The position numbers were made by a program, and so were the translations under genes. The notes under the pieces were generated by a model. That model worked only from the letters and a program-made list of their open reading frames with translations. It was not told where the DNA came from and did not search any database. Positions 56,501 through 64,000 of a DNA stretch of 64,000 nt are shown here, in pieces. Positions within the stretch are counted from its first letter, which is position 1; every line of letters begins with the position of its first letter. Source of the DNA: Dawidia cretensis (GTDB lineage: Bacteria > Bacteroidota > Bacteroidia > Cytophagales > Cyclobacteriaceae); NCBI RefSeq assembly GCF_018598175.1, contig NZ_JAHESE010000005.1, positions 62,001-126,000 on the forward strand, read 5' to 3'.

Positions 56501-56947
56501 TTTACGCGCGGCTGGCTGAGCTTCCCCCTGCACAACCTGACGCCCGGCCGTCATACCCTGACACTGAAAGCGTGGGATACCTATAACAACCCCGCACAAG
56601 CGCAGATTAATTTTGTGGTAACAGATGGTGAAGCCCTGGTTATCGAAACCTTCAGCAATTACCCCAATCCTTTTCGTGACGGTACAACACTTTTCTTTAC
56701 CCACAACCGCGTGGGCGACGACCTGGAAGGTGAGCTGGTGGTGTATGACGTTACGGGGTTGGAGCTGAAACGCGCTGCCTTCACTGCTTTTGAAAGCTCG
56801 TATCGGGTGGAATTGCCACGCCTGACCACTGCGGTGGACCTGGATAAAAATGTTTCCGGGGGCTTATACCTGGCGCGCGTTGCGGTTCGTTCATTAACCA
56901 ATGGTTCTAAAAATGAGCGTGTTACAAAGCTTATTACCGTTAAATAA
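53567..56947 (+). CDS. porU: Type IX secretion system sortase PorU
   Basis: Cell-surface C25-family cysteine protease that removes the C-terminal signal of T9SS cargo and attaches it to A-LPS. 1126 residues. The start is a TTG at 53567, because the hydrophobic signal peptide (FIRYLLAGLLALGPLLLRAQ) begins there and no in-frame ATG precedes it. The catalytic dyad is visible: His642 in YTGHGSEQVWADE and Cys675 in TATCEFGR. The C terminus (NYPNPFRDGTTLFFTHN to VTKLITVK) is the usual T9SS-type CTD fold. porV follows after 29 nt. Firm call. Confidence 0.95.
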   Translation: MRANVFIRYLLAGLLALGPLLLRAQSSVLHAGSWYKMGIPARGVYRISYDQLRKMGFAGSVDPRNIRVYGNAGGMLPQPNAAARPDDLTESAIFIQGEDDGVFNAGDYILFYAEGPALERFDAPRRIARYESNLYSNRNYYFITVGDTPGKRLAAAENLSGSYPVVNRFDDYAYHEVDQHNELESGREWFGETFYTASEQVITIEMPGVIEGAPIQLVSDVMARSTSNTSFKVYINNALLGEQVIAGLPDSQYAMKGIHNRDTLQTVGTVPVSGRATHDVKFQYVKTGSGTGYLDFFLLNVQRTLAMYKEQVIFRSTTSLAQPVSTFTIEGAGTQTTVWDITDPSTPALQTTAASFSTTTTSLKEFIVFRPTAPAPEFIGSVNNQDLHGMATPNLIIVAYPDFSGAAQRLAAHRESHSHWTVQIVTPQEIYNEFSSGRQDVTAIRDFVKYIYDKSPGTLRSLLLVGRASYDYKDRMLNNTNFVPAYESRNSLEPLATYSSDDYYGFLESNEGEWSEEVVQPHTLDIGVGRLPVKTVAEANTVVDKIIYYDTNKKSYGRWRKQIMFVADDGNNDDRFTRDHQFQANTMAESIESLHPEFDTRKIFMGAYQKTVRPNGEVIPEVNEDIVRTFDRGTLIINYTGHGSEQVWADERVFTETEINDLQNKLYPFVVTATCEFGRNDDPAVVSSAEQTLLHPQGGSIGLVTTARPVYSATNFDLNRAFYEALFEKQNNYYKPLGEVYRDTKNNSGSAIGNRNFSLLGDPSLTLAMPYQEAVVTTLQTSTGSDTLKALSTVEVTGEVRDAGGNRLDNFNGVLEATLFDKPTAYVTVGKNNPPFSFSQRDNALFRGKAKVDHGIFTFSFILPKNLRYEIGPGKLSLYASDPEHTLDAAGSTNDFQVGGSEPHVAPDNTSPQIALYMGDTTFVPGGIVNPSTTLVARLEDASGINISNYGIGNNLVAVLDDGTVYNVSDYYEADIDDFTRGWLSFPLHNLTPGRHTLTLKAWDTYNNPAQAQINFVVTDGEALVIETFSNYPNPFRDGTTLFFTHNRVGDDLEGELVVYDVTGLELKRAAFTAFESSYRVELPRLTTAVDLDKNVSGGLYLARVAVRSLTNGSKNERVTKLITVK

Positions 56948-56976
56948 TTATCTTTATACCCTTGAAACTAACTCGG

Positions 56977-58170
56977 ATGAAGCTTAGAGTACTTTTCACT
57001 GTCGTTCTGTCGACCACGTTTGCCAGTCAAATTTTCGCCCAAGGCTCTGTGTCTAACCCCGGTGAACTGATCGGTCAGAACAATGCCATTACCACGGCGG
57101 TTCCGTTTTTGGCTATCTCTCCCGACGCCCGGCATGCTGCATTGGGCGATGCTGGTGTGGCAACCTCGCCGGATGCAAACTCTGCGTATTGGAACGCGGC
57201 CAAGCTGGCCTTTATCGATAAACAATATGGCGGCACGCTGTCGTATACTCCCTGGCTGGGCAAAATCGTAAACGACATGAAGATTGCCTACCTGTCGGGC
57301 TTCTACAAACTGAACCGGGAACAAACCGTCGCCTTCTCGATGAAATATTTTGACCTCGGCGACATCACCTTCACCACGGGCCCAAACCCCGCCGACGTGA
57401 TCGGCGTCTACAACCCGCGCGAGTTTACACTCGACGCAACATACTCACGCATGCTGTCCGAGAACTTTAGCATCGGCGGTACCGCGCGGTACATCCATTC
57501 CAACATTACCGGTGCCTTTTCAGGCAACGACGCGCAGCCGGGCAAAAGCGCCGCAGTAGACTTTGGTGTGTACTACGTAAAGCCAATGACCGGTGTGAAA
57601 AATTCCACCTTGTCGTTAGGCGCCACCATCACCAACATTGGTGGTAAGATCTCCTATACCGGTGGTGACAACAAAGACTTCCTGCCCACCAACCTGCGCG
57701 TGGGTACGGCCTACAAAATGGAGCTCGATCCATACAACACCATCACCTTCATACTCGACTTCAACAAGCTGTTGGTGCCGACACCGCCTGTGTATGATTC
57801 CGCCGGGAACATCTATGCCGGCAAAGACCCGAACCGTTCACTGTTGAGCGGCATGTTCGGCTCGTTCTCGGATGCACCGGATGGTTTCAAAGAAGAGATC
57901 AAGGAGGTCATGACCTCGCTGGGCATTGAATATTGGTACAACGATCTCTTTGCTGCACGCGTGGGCTATTTCAGCGAATCCAAGACCAAAGGCAATCGTA
58001 AATACATGACCCTCGGCGCCGGCTTCCGCAAAGACCGCTTTGGGTTCGATATTGCCTACCTTGTGCCCACCAACAAGCGCGAACACCCCCTGGCCGAAAC
58101 GTTGCGCTTTACGCTGCACTTCACGGTAGCGCCGAGCCAGATAGAAAAAGAAGAATCAGTTACTGACTAA
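56977..58170 (+). CDS. porV: Type IX secretion system outer membrane protein PorV
   Basis: Outer-membrane barrel (FadL-like) that carries T9SS cargo from the SprA translocon to PorU. 397 residues from the ATG at 56977; a TTG five codons earlier is possible. Signal peptide ends FAQ. The mature start, with the NPGELIGQNNAITTAVPFL and SPDARHAALGDAGVATSPD segments, and the late PNRSLLSGMFGSFSDAPDG are diagnostic. Directly downstream of porU, as in other Bacteroidota. Confidence 0.95.
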   Translation: MKLRVLFTVVLSTTFASQIFAQGSVSNPGELIGQNNAITTAVPFLAISPDARHAALGDAGVATSPDANSAYWNAAKLAFIDKQYGGTLSYTPWLGKIVNDMKIAYLSGFYKLNREQTVAFSMKYFDLGDITFTTGPNPADVIGVYNPREFTLDATYSRMLSENFSIGGTARYIHSNITGAFSGNDAQPGKSAAVDFGVYYVKPMTGVKNSTLSLGATITNIGGKISYTGGDNKDFLPTNLRVGTAYKMELDPYNTITFILDFNKLLVPTPPVYDSAGNIYAGKDPNRSLLSGMFGSFSDAPDGFKEEIKEVMTSLGIEYWYNDLFAARVGYFSESKTKGNRKYMTLGAGFRKDRFGFDIAYLVPTNKREHPLAETLRFTLHFTVAPSQIEKEESVTD

Positions 58171-58177
58171 TCCCTGA

Positions 58178-59437
58178 ATGCTAGATCGTAGTGTAGCGCC
58201 TCCGTTTACCCGGAGCATCGACTTTGAATTGATTCAACCCCGTACGCAAGTACTGGCCAACGGCCTGAAGATGTTTATTATCTCGGGTGGTTCGCAGGAA
58301 GTAGTGCGCGTAGAAATGCTGATGCGCGCCGGCCGCTGGTTTGAAAAGACCTCGGGGGCGGCCTACTTTGCCGCCAACCTGTTGTCGAAAGGCACGTCTA
58401 CAAAAAGCGCCTACGAAATCGCCCAATACTTTGACCAATATGGCGCGCACTTTGAAGTAAGCGCCGGGTTAGATGTAGTATCACTGTCGCTCTACACACT
58501 CACCAAAAACCTGGCGCCCACCCTGGCCCTGGTACGCGAGTTGCTGGAAGACTCTACCTACCCCGAGAAAGAGCTCACGCAGCTCAAGTCTATTTATATT
58601 CAGAACCTGAAGGTAAACCAGGAGAAGACCAGCTTCCAGGCCGGCAAGCTGATCCGCCGCAACCTCTTTGGCGAGTCTCACCCCTATGGCAAAGAGCTGG
58701 AAGAAAAAGACGTAGAAGCGCTCACGCGCGAGCAGCTCGTACAGCACATGCAGGCTTTTGGAAAAGACCTGGTCGTCTTTGCCTCGGGCCGCGTAAACGA
58801 AGCGGCAGAACAGACTATACGGGAAACGCTTTCGTCGTTGACTCTCTCGCCCGTGGCGCCGAAGACGATCGAACCGATACATGCCCTGCCTTCTCACCAG
58901 TATCAGAAGAAGGAGGGAAGCATGCAGTCGTCCATCCGCATGGGTCGCAAAAGCATCGGCCGGGCGCATACCGACTATGCCCCTGTATTGTTGATCAATC
59001 ATATCTTAGGCGGATACTTCGGCTCGCGCCTCATGAAAAACATTCGCGAGGACAAAGGGCTGTCGTACGGTATATACTCATCGTTACAAACACTTCAGCA
59101 GGACAACTACATGGTCATTGGCGCGGACGTCAACAATGAGAACCTGGAAATGACCTTTGCCGAAATCCGCAAAGAGCTGGGCCGCCTCTACACCGACCCC
59201 GTAGGAGCCGAAGAGCTCGAAATGGCACGCAACCACTTCATCGGCAGCCTGCAGTCCGAGATCACGACCCCGTTCGCCCACGCCGAGAAAATCAAAAACA
59301 TATACCTGCACGGCCTCCCGGCCGACTATTACCAGACCCTGATCCACAAACTGGATGCCCTGACAGCCGAGCAGCTGATGCACACCGCCAAGCAGTATTT
59401 TGAAGAAGACAGCTTCTTTGAGGTAGCGGTCGGTTAA
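58178..59437 (+). CDS. M16-family peptidase homologue lacking the zinc motif
   Basis: 419 residues with the two-domain insulinase/M16 plan: VLANGLKMFIISGGSQEVVRVEML at the start and LINHILGGYFGSRLMKNIREDKGLSYG in the second half. The active-site HxxEH is replaced by YFAAN at residues 63-67 (GAAYFAANLLSKGT), so it cannot bind zinc in the normal way. Such proteins usually serve as non-catalytic partners of a catalytic M16 subunit, which is not encoded next to it. No signal peptide is seen. It starts 7 nt after porV, in the same operon. Function unknown; a link to type IX secretion is inference from position. Confidence 0.85.
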   Translation: MLDRSVAPPFTRSIDFELIQPRTQVLANGLKMFIISGGSQEVVRVEMLMRAGRWFEKTSGAAYFAANLLSKGTSTKSAYEIAQYFDQYGAHFEVSAGLDVVSLSLYTLTKNLAPTLALVRELLEDSTYPEKELTQLKSIYIQNLKVNQEKTSFQAGKLIRRNLFGESHPYGKELEEKDVEALTREQLVQHMQAFGKDLVVFASGRVNEAAEQTIRETLSSLTLSPVAPKTIEPIHALPSHQYQKKEGSMQSSIRMGRKSIGRAHTDYAPVLLINHILGGYFGSRLMKNIREDKGLSYGIYSSLQTLQQDNYMVIGADVNNENLEMTFAEIRKELGRLYTDPVGAEELEMARNHFIGSLQSEITTPFAHAEKIKNIYLHGLPADYYQTLIHKLDALTAEQLMHTAKQYFEEDSFFEVAVG

Positions 59438-59562
59438 TTCCCAATAATCCACTCACAATCAATTAAATAAAGAAAATAAGGGTCGACCATACTATTCCTC
59501 CCCCAAAAATCAGAGATTTGAAAGCCTTATAATCTCTATCTTCACGGGACTTATCGAACCCT

Positions 59563-60723
59563 ATGGATCTAACCATCTTCTTTTCTCCGCTCGACGAATC
59601 GCTCTACTCCGACATCACGGCACACTCCAGCTTCTACAAAAACATCGTCACGTTCAGTGACAAGATGCCGGACTATAAAGGTGCGCACATCGCGATCTTC
59701 GGTGTCGGCGAAGCCCGGGGCGCAGCGCGCAACGCAGGAACGGCCGAAGCACCCGATGAGATCCGTCGGAAATTATACCGGCTAAAGAAAGGCACCGGGG
59801 CGTATCGTATTGTCGACCTGGGCAACCTGCGCCTGGGTCACGACCTGGAAGAAACCTATGTGCGCGTGAGCGAGGTATGTCGCATGCTGTTGGAAGACAA
59901 TGTGCTGCCCCTCATTCTGGGCGGCTCACAAGATTTGGATTACGGCCAGTATGGGGCGTACGAAACGATGGATAAGTTGGTCAGTCTGCTGAATGTCGAT
60001 GCCTTTTTAGACCTCGACGACAAGAGCGAGGCGGGCGCGAGCAGCCATCATATACACCGTATACTGCTGCACGAGCCGAACTACCTGTTCAGCTATACGC
60101 ACCTGGCGTATCAAACGTACCTGATCGACCCCATGTCCGTGGCCGTGTTGGAGAAGCTATACTTCGAAGCCTTCCGCGTGGGGCAAATGCGCACCAATAT
60201 GCAGGAGATGGAGCCCGCCATACGCAATGCCGATATGCTGTCGTTTGATGTTACCGCCGTGCGCTCGTCGGATGCGCCGGGCAATGGCAATGCACAGCCG
60301 TTTGGACTTACGGGCGAAGAGGCCTGCCAGGTATGCTGGTATGCGGGCATGAACGAAAAGCTTAGCTCCGCCGGGTTCTATGAATATAATCCGGCATTTG
60401 ACGACGTCCATAAAAAAACAGCTTCTGTGGTCGCCACCATGGTGTGGTATTTTATTGAAGGCTTCTACCATCGCAAGCACGAACCGAACTTTAAAAGCAA
60501 CGACTTCATGAAATACTCGGTGTCGATGCCGGTAGAGCCCGAGGTCATTACGTTCTATAAAAGTAAGTTCAGCGAAAAGTGGTGGATGGAAGTGCCCTAC
60601 CCCAATGGACGGCAGAAATATGCGCGCAACAGCATTGTGCCTTGCAGCTATAACGATTACCAGGGAGCGCTCAAAGGTGACGTGCCCGAACGGTATATTA
60701 GCATGCTGGCCAAGCTGATCTGA
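59563..60723 (+). CDS. Arginase-fold protein with degenerate metal site
   Basis: 386 residues of the ureohydrolase (arginase/agmatinase/formimidoylglutamase) superfamily, often labelled formimidoylglutamase. Of the six Mn ligands three are replaced: GGSQD has Gln123 for His, DAFLD (146-150) has Phe148 for His, and SFDVT (227-231) has Thr231 for Asp; Asp146, Asp150 and Asp229 remain. A catalytic role is therefore doubtful. It lies 125 nt after the M16-like gene on the same strand. No histidine-degradation gene is nearby, which argues against a hut role. Confidence 0.8.
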   Translation: MDLTIFFSPLDESLYSDITAHSSFYKNIVTFSDKMPDYKGAHIAIFGVGEARGAARNAGTAEAPDEIRRKLYRLKKGTGAYRIVDLGNLRLGHDLEETYVRVSEVCRMLLEDNVLPLILGGSQDLDYGQYGAYETMDKLVSLLNVDAFLDLDDKSEAGASSHHIHRILLHEPNYLFSYTHLAYQTYLIDPMSVAVLEKLYFEAFRVGQMRTNMQEMEPAIRNADMLSFDVTAVRSSDAPGNGNAQPFGLTGEEACQVCWYAGMNEKLSSAGFYEYNPAFDDVHKKTASVVATMVWYFIEGFYHRKHEPNFKSNDFMKYSVSMPVEPEVITFYKSKFSEKWWMEVPYPNGRQKYARNSIVPCSYNDYQGALKGDVPERYISMLAKLI

Positions 60724-60746
60724 CCTGTAATTGCCGGGAATAATAT

Positions 60747-60754
60747 TACTTTTG
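60747..60754 (+). promoter_or_regulatory. Putative -7 box before the 52-residue membrane protein
   Basis: TACTTTTG matches TAnnTTTG and ends 7 nt before the ATG at 60762, implying a very short leader. Confidence 0.45.
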
Positions 60755-60761
60755 GGATTCC

Positions 60762-60920
60762 ATGAAACTATCAGATATCATTCTCCTTTCTCTTGCGGTA
60801 GCTTTCCTGATCATCGGTATTCATCAAACGATGACGCTCGGCATTGGTCAGGCATACTGGGCGCTCATGCTCACCATGGTGTTGTTTTTTGTGATCGTAC
60901 TGCGAAAGAAGAAGCGGTAA
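60762..60920 (+). CDS. Small membrane protein (52 residues)
   Basis: Short open frame between the arginase-fold gene and the second CNNM gene, ATG to TAA. It encodes MKLSDIILLSLAVAFLIIGI, a loop HQTMTLGIGQAYW, a second hydrophobic segment ALMLTMVLFFVIVL and the basic tail RKKKR, so two membrane helices with a positive-inside end. The stop lies 3 nt before the CNNM start, so they are almost certainly co-translated. Two well-formed helices, a -7 box and the tight spacing support a real gene. Function unknown. Confidence 0.7.
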   Translation: MKLSDIILLSLAVAFLIIGIHQTMTLGIGQAYWALMLTMVLFFVIVLRKKKR

Positions 60921-60923
60921 CCT

Positions 60924-62210
60924 ATGGACATAGCGCAGTTGCTTTGCATCGTGCTCACCATCCTCTTCGGTTCTTTCTTTGCGGGCATCGAGCGTGCCTT
61001 TTTGTCGGCCAATACCCTGGAGGTTGAGCTCGAGGGCCGGCTGGGCTCACCCGCTGCCCGCACCATGACATTTTTTCTACGTTACCCCCTGTGGCTGCTC
61101 GCCACCACCCGACTGGGCTATATCTTGTCCGTATTGACGTTTGGCGTGCTGATGGGCCGGTTCCTGCTGCCCATACCCGAAACGTTTGAGCCTACATTTT
61201 ATCCCGTCGCCATGATCATCGCCGCCATTGTGGTCACGGCACTGCTCGTCATGCTGGCCTGGGAGACGCTGCCTGTCATCCTGTCGTCGGTCAGTCCGAA
61301 GCGGGTGCTGCTGATCCTGGCGATCCCGTTCGTGCTGGCCTTTGTCGCGTTGCTGCCGGTGGTAAGCGTGGCCATCTTACTGTCGCGGCTGTGGGTGATA
61401 CACGTGCAGAAGACAGCATTTCCGGGCGACGGTCGTCTGTTTGGCTCCTATGACGTAAGCCGCTACCTCAAGGCGCTGGCTGCCGGGCGGCGTGAAGAAA
61501 CAAGCAGCCACACCCGCGTGCTGCAAGACGCTATGGCATTCCGGCATTTAAAGGTGCGCGACTGCATGATCCCACGCACCGAGATCATCGCGATGGAGAT
61601 CGATAGCGACGTCGCAACGTTGCAACAGGCCTTTGTCGAAAGCGGCCACTCGCGCATCATTATTTACCGCGGCACAATTGACGACGTGGTGGGCTATTGT
61701 CCTTCCAATAAATTATTTGCCCACGTAGAACGCATTCACGACATCCTGCTGCCGATGCTGACCGTGCCGGAAACCACCCTCGCCAACGACCTGATGATCC
61801 GGTTTGTACGCGAGCATAAAAGCCTGGCGTGTGTGATCGACGAATTTGGCGGCACCTCGGGCATTGTCAGCATGGAAGACATCATGAACGAGGTTTTTGG
61901 CGGCCGCGAAGGGGACCATTCGACCGACGACGAGCAGCGGCTGGACGAGCACACCTTTTTGCTTAACGGGCGGCTGGAAATCCGTTACCTGAACGAAACC
62001 TACAAATTGCAGCTACCCACGGGCAATTACGACACCCTGGGCGGACTGATCCTGGCCCACGCTGCCGAATTTCCGCGTCCCGGCGACGTTATTGCGGCCG
62101 GTGAATTCACGTTTACGGTCCAATCGGTGCGCGAGAACCGCGTGGGGCTGGTCAAAGTGGTGAAAGCGATTGCAGGCACCGCACCGGAGTCTTCCGGTAA
62201 GGCCGTTTAG
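60924..62210 (+). CDS. CNNM/CorC-family membrane protein (DUF21-CBS-CorC), copy 2
   Basis: 428 residues. N-terminal DUF21 domain with four membrane segments (FGSFFAGIERAFLSAN near residue 13; SVAILLSRLWVIHV near 155), a CBS pair (about 210-330: VRDCMIPRTEIIAMEI, CVIDEFGGTSGIVSMEDIMNEV) and a C-terminal CorC_HlyC domain (NYDTLGGLILAHA). It is clearly divergent from copy 1 at 40 kb. In several Bacteroidota a member of this family precedes a PpiD-like gene, as here. Ion transport or envelope homeostasis is the likely role. Confidence 0.88.
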   Translation: MDIAQLLCIVLTILFGSFFAGIERAFLSANTLEVELEGRLGSPAARTMTFFLRYPLWLLATTRLGYILSVLTFGVLMGRFLLPIPETFEPTFYPVAMIIAAIVVTALLVMLAWETLPVILSSVSPKRVLLILAIPFVLAFVALLPVVSVAILLSRLWVIHVQKTAFPGDGRLFGSYDVSRYLKALAAGRREETSSHTRVLQDAMAFRHLKVRDCMIPRTEIIAMEIDSDVATLQQAFVESGHSRIIIYRGTIDDVVGYCPSNKLFAHVERIHDILLPMLTVPETTLANDLMIRFVREHKSLACVIDEFGGTSGIVSMEDIMNEVFGGREGDHSTDDEQRLDEHTFLLNGRLEIRYLNETYKLQLPTGNYDTLGGLILAHAAEFPRPGDVIAAGEFTFTVQSVRENRVGLVKVVKAIAGTAPESSGKAV

Positions 62211-62277
62211 TCTCCTTCTTTTTTAGGCGTAAAATTCTGCGGTTCAGAGCACTTAGGCGTTAAATTTTAGGGTGAAA

Positions 62278-62308
62278 TTTTTCTAATACAGAGAACGGAT
62301 TAAATTTG
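62278..62308 (+). promoter_or_regulatory. Promoter before the PpiD-like gene
   Basis: TTTT at 62278-62281 and TAAATTTG at 62301-62308 are separated by 19 nt, close to the TTTG-N19-TAnnTTTG consensus, 20 nt before the ATG. Confidence 0.6.
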
Positions 62309-62328
62309 CGGCTCTTTAAAAAATACTT

Positions 62329-64000
62329 ATGGCATTTATTGGAACATTGCGCAGCAAAATGGGCACCTGGGTGGTGGTCTTTGTATTTGTTGCGATTGCG
62401 GCGTTTATCCTCGGAGATATCTTTAGCGGCCAATCGAACATCATGAACTGGGGCCGCAACACCGTAGGGGAAATTGCCGGAACAGAAATTTCGTATGAGA
62501 CGTACCAAAACGTGGTACGCGAACGCGAGGCCAACTGGTACCTCAATACCGGCCGCGAGCCCGGCGAGCGCGACATGCCCGGCATCCGCCAGCAGGCGTG
62601 GGATCTGCTCATCGCCCGCAATGCCATCGAACCGCAATATGCCAAACTGGGAATTGAAGTAACCGACGACGAAGAGTGGGACATGCTTCAGGGCAAAAAC
62701 GTTGACGCGGGCATCCGTCAGGCGTTTACCGATCCGCAAACCGGACAATTCAATGCCGCCAAAGTGGTAGAATACATGCAGCAGATCAAAACTATGCCGG
62801 CAACGTCCGAGCCCCGCATCCGCTGGGAGATCTTCCAGCGCGACCTGCGCCCGGGCCGTCAGCGTATCAAGTATGAGAATCTGCTCATCAAGAGCTCGTA
62901 TATCACCAAAGCAGAAGCAGAACGCGAATACCACCTGCAAACCGACGTTGCCGAAGTGAAATATGTATACGTGCCGTTCTACGCGGTAAGCGATTCTGCC
63001 GTAAAAGTGACCGACGCCGACCTGGAAGCGTACTACAACAAGAACAAAGAGAAATACAAGACCGAAGAAGTTCGCAGCATGAAATATGTTAGCGTAGAGG
63101 TTGTTCCTTCCGCGACGGACTCAGCTGCCGTAACAGAAGACCTGGCCCGCGCCGTAAAAGAATTTGAAACAGCTGAAGCTGATTCTGTATATGCTTCGAA
63201 CAACACCGACGGTACCGCCCCGTATACAAAGTATAACCTGGGCTCACTGCCGGCGTTCATCCAAAAAGAACAACTGGAACAAGGTAACGTAATCGGCCCC
63301 TTCCTGGATGGCCAGACCTATAAAGTGGTGAAAGTATCGCGCATCGCGAAAGACACGGTCTACAGCGCGCGTGCGAAACACATCCTCATCAAGTGGGACG
63401 ATGCCAGCGACGCAGGCAAAGCCGCAGCCAAAGAGAAAGCCCGTGACATTCTGAAAGACATTAAAGGTGGCGCTGACTTCGGTCAGAAAGCCCGTGAATT
63501 TGGTTCGGATGGTACTGCCCAACGTGGTGGTGACCTGGGCTGGTTCAGCACTGGCCAAATGGTGAAGCCTTTCCAGGACGCCGTTTTTGCTGCGACCAAA
63601 ACAGGTGTACTGAACGACGTCGTAGAAACGGATTTCGGTTACCACATCATTGATGTGACCAACACCAAAACGAACGACGCGTATGTACTGGCAACGGTAG
63701 AACGCGAGATCGTAGCAAGCGACGCCACCATGAACGAAGCATTCCGCAAGGCAGAAAACTTTGCTTCGGAAGTCAATGGCCTGGAAGACTTTGACAAAAA
63801 AGCACAAGCTGCCGGTCTGACCGTACTGGAAGCTAAAAATATTACGGCTGGCGAGCGCCGCATCAGCACACTGGGTGAAGCCCGTACGATTGTACAGTGG
63901 TTGTTCCGCGACGCCTCTGTCGGCACCATCTCACAGGTGTTTGAAGTAGAAGGGCAAAACGTCGTGGCCATCATGACCAGCGAGATCAGCAAAGGCTACA
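62329..64000 (+). CDS. PpiD/SurA-like peptidyl-prolyl isomerase, 5' part
   Basis: The frame is open from the ATG at 62329 to the window end (557 codons, no stop), so the gene is truncated by the window edge. It starts MAFIGTLRSKMGTWVVVFVF with one N-terminal membrane helix and then IAAFILGDIFSG, the PpiD layout: an inner-membrane-anchored periplasmic chaperone. A SurA_N-like domain follows (residues about 45-200), then a parvulin domain around residues 340-450 with ARAKHILIKW, GGDLGWFSTGQMVKPFQDAVF and DFGYHIIDV. It likely assists outer-membrane protein folding. Confidence 0.92.
   Translation, partial: MAFIGTLRSKMGTWVVVFVFVAIAAFILGDIFSGQSNIMNWGRNTVGEIAGTEISYETYQNVVREREANWYLNTGREPGERDMPGIRQQAWDLLIARNAIEPQYAKLGIEVTDDEEWDMLQGKNVDAGIRQAFTDPQTGQFNAAKVVEYMQQIKTMPATSEPRIRWEIFQRDLRPGRQRIKYENLLIKSSYITKAEAEREYHLQTDVAEVKYVYVPFYAVSDSAVKVTDADLEAYYNKNKEKYKTEEVRSMKYVSVEVVPSATDSAAVTEDLARAVKEFETAEADSVYASNNTDGTAPYTKYNLGSLPAFIQKEQLEQGNVIGPFLDGQTYKVVKVSRIAKDTVYSARAKHILIKWDDASDAGKAAAKEKARDILKDIKGGADFGQKAREFGSDGTAQRGGDLGWFSTGQMVKPFQDAVFAATKTGVLNDVVETDFGYHIIDVTNTKTNDAYVLATVEREIVASDATMNEAFRKAENFASEVNGLEDFDKKAQAAGLTVLEAKNITAGERRISTLGEARTIVQWLFRDASVGTISQVFEVEGQNVVAIMTSEISKGY

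Overview
The window reads as a chromosomal segment of a Bacteroidota bacterium, most likely order Cytophagales (a Chryseolinea/Ohtaekwangia-like lineage is a guess). Support: type IX secretion genes porU and porV, promoters of the Bacteroidota form TTTG-N19-TAnnTTTG (clearest before atpD), an atpD-atpC pair apart from the other ATP synthase genes, an lptC-type lipoprotein near coaX, a kynurenine branch (kmo, kynU), and a GrpE-DnaJ pair separate from DnaK. No rRNA, tRNA, insertion sequence, prophage or CRISPR array was seen. Nearly all of the DNA is core-genome coding sequence. The exception is an accessory block at 6.9-10.4 kb.

Layout. 0-6.8 kb: ruvA, a lipoprotein lytic transglycosylase of MltF type, kmo and kynU (kynurenine to 3-hydroxyanthranilate), then gcvH and lipA, a protein and the enzyme that makes its lipoyl group. 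6.9-10.4 kb: four tandem paralogous lipoproteins, each with exactly nine Gly-X-Y triplets followed by a domain I do not recognise, plus a decayed partial copy between the second and third. 10.7-20.2 kb: two M28 peptidases, gcvP, two DUF3299-like secreted paralogues, serine dehydratase, a membrane protein and upp. 20.3-23.5 kb: an M42-like peptidase and the hpt-adk-obgE run. 23.6-25.4 kb: grpE-dnaJ. 25.5-30.0 kb: an exported toastrack-like protein, a NatAB-type ABC exporter and a sensor kinase without a neighbouring response regulator, which together look like an envelope-stress module. 30.1-38.3 kb: atpD-atpC, a minus-strand operon (prfC, RluA-type pseudouridine synthase, DUF6787-like protein, lipoprotein), an aldo/keto reductase and dnaK. 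38.5-44.1 kb: aspartate kinase, a CNNM/CorC protein, glutamate-type dehydrogenase and anmK. 44.1-46.7 kb: coaX, an outer-membrane barrel protein and lptC. 46.7-52.1 kb (minus): yicC, a 1140-residue TolB-propeller/outer-membrane-barrel protein and an FAD oxidoreductase. 52.2-60.7 kb: an MBL-fold hydrolase, pssA, porU, porV, an M16-like protein without its zinc motif and an arginase-fold protein with half of its metal ligands replaced. 60.8-64.0 kb: a 52-residue membrane protein, a second CNNM/CorC protein and the 5' part of a PpiD-like peptidyl-prolyl isomerase that runs off the window.

Most distinctive observations: the collagen-like lipoprotein array and its pseudogene; two apparent pseudoenzymes immediately downstream of the type IX sortase pair; matching -24/-12-like elements before grpE and dnaK; a DnaJ that keeps only one of two zinc centres; a toastrack/ABC/kinase module; and a repeated VNTDxYxF motif in the linker of the propeller-barrel protein. 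Where the first candidate start was an upstream TTG/GTG or lay in front of a signal peptide, I moved it to the better-supported ATG and say so.
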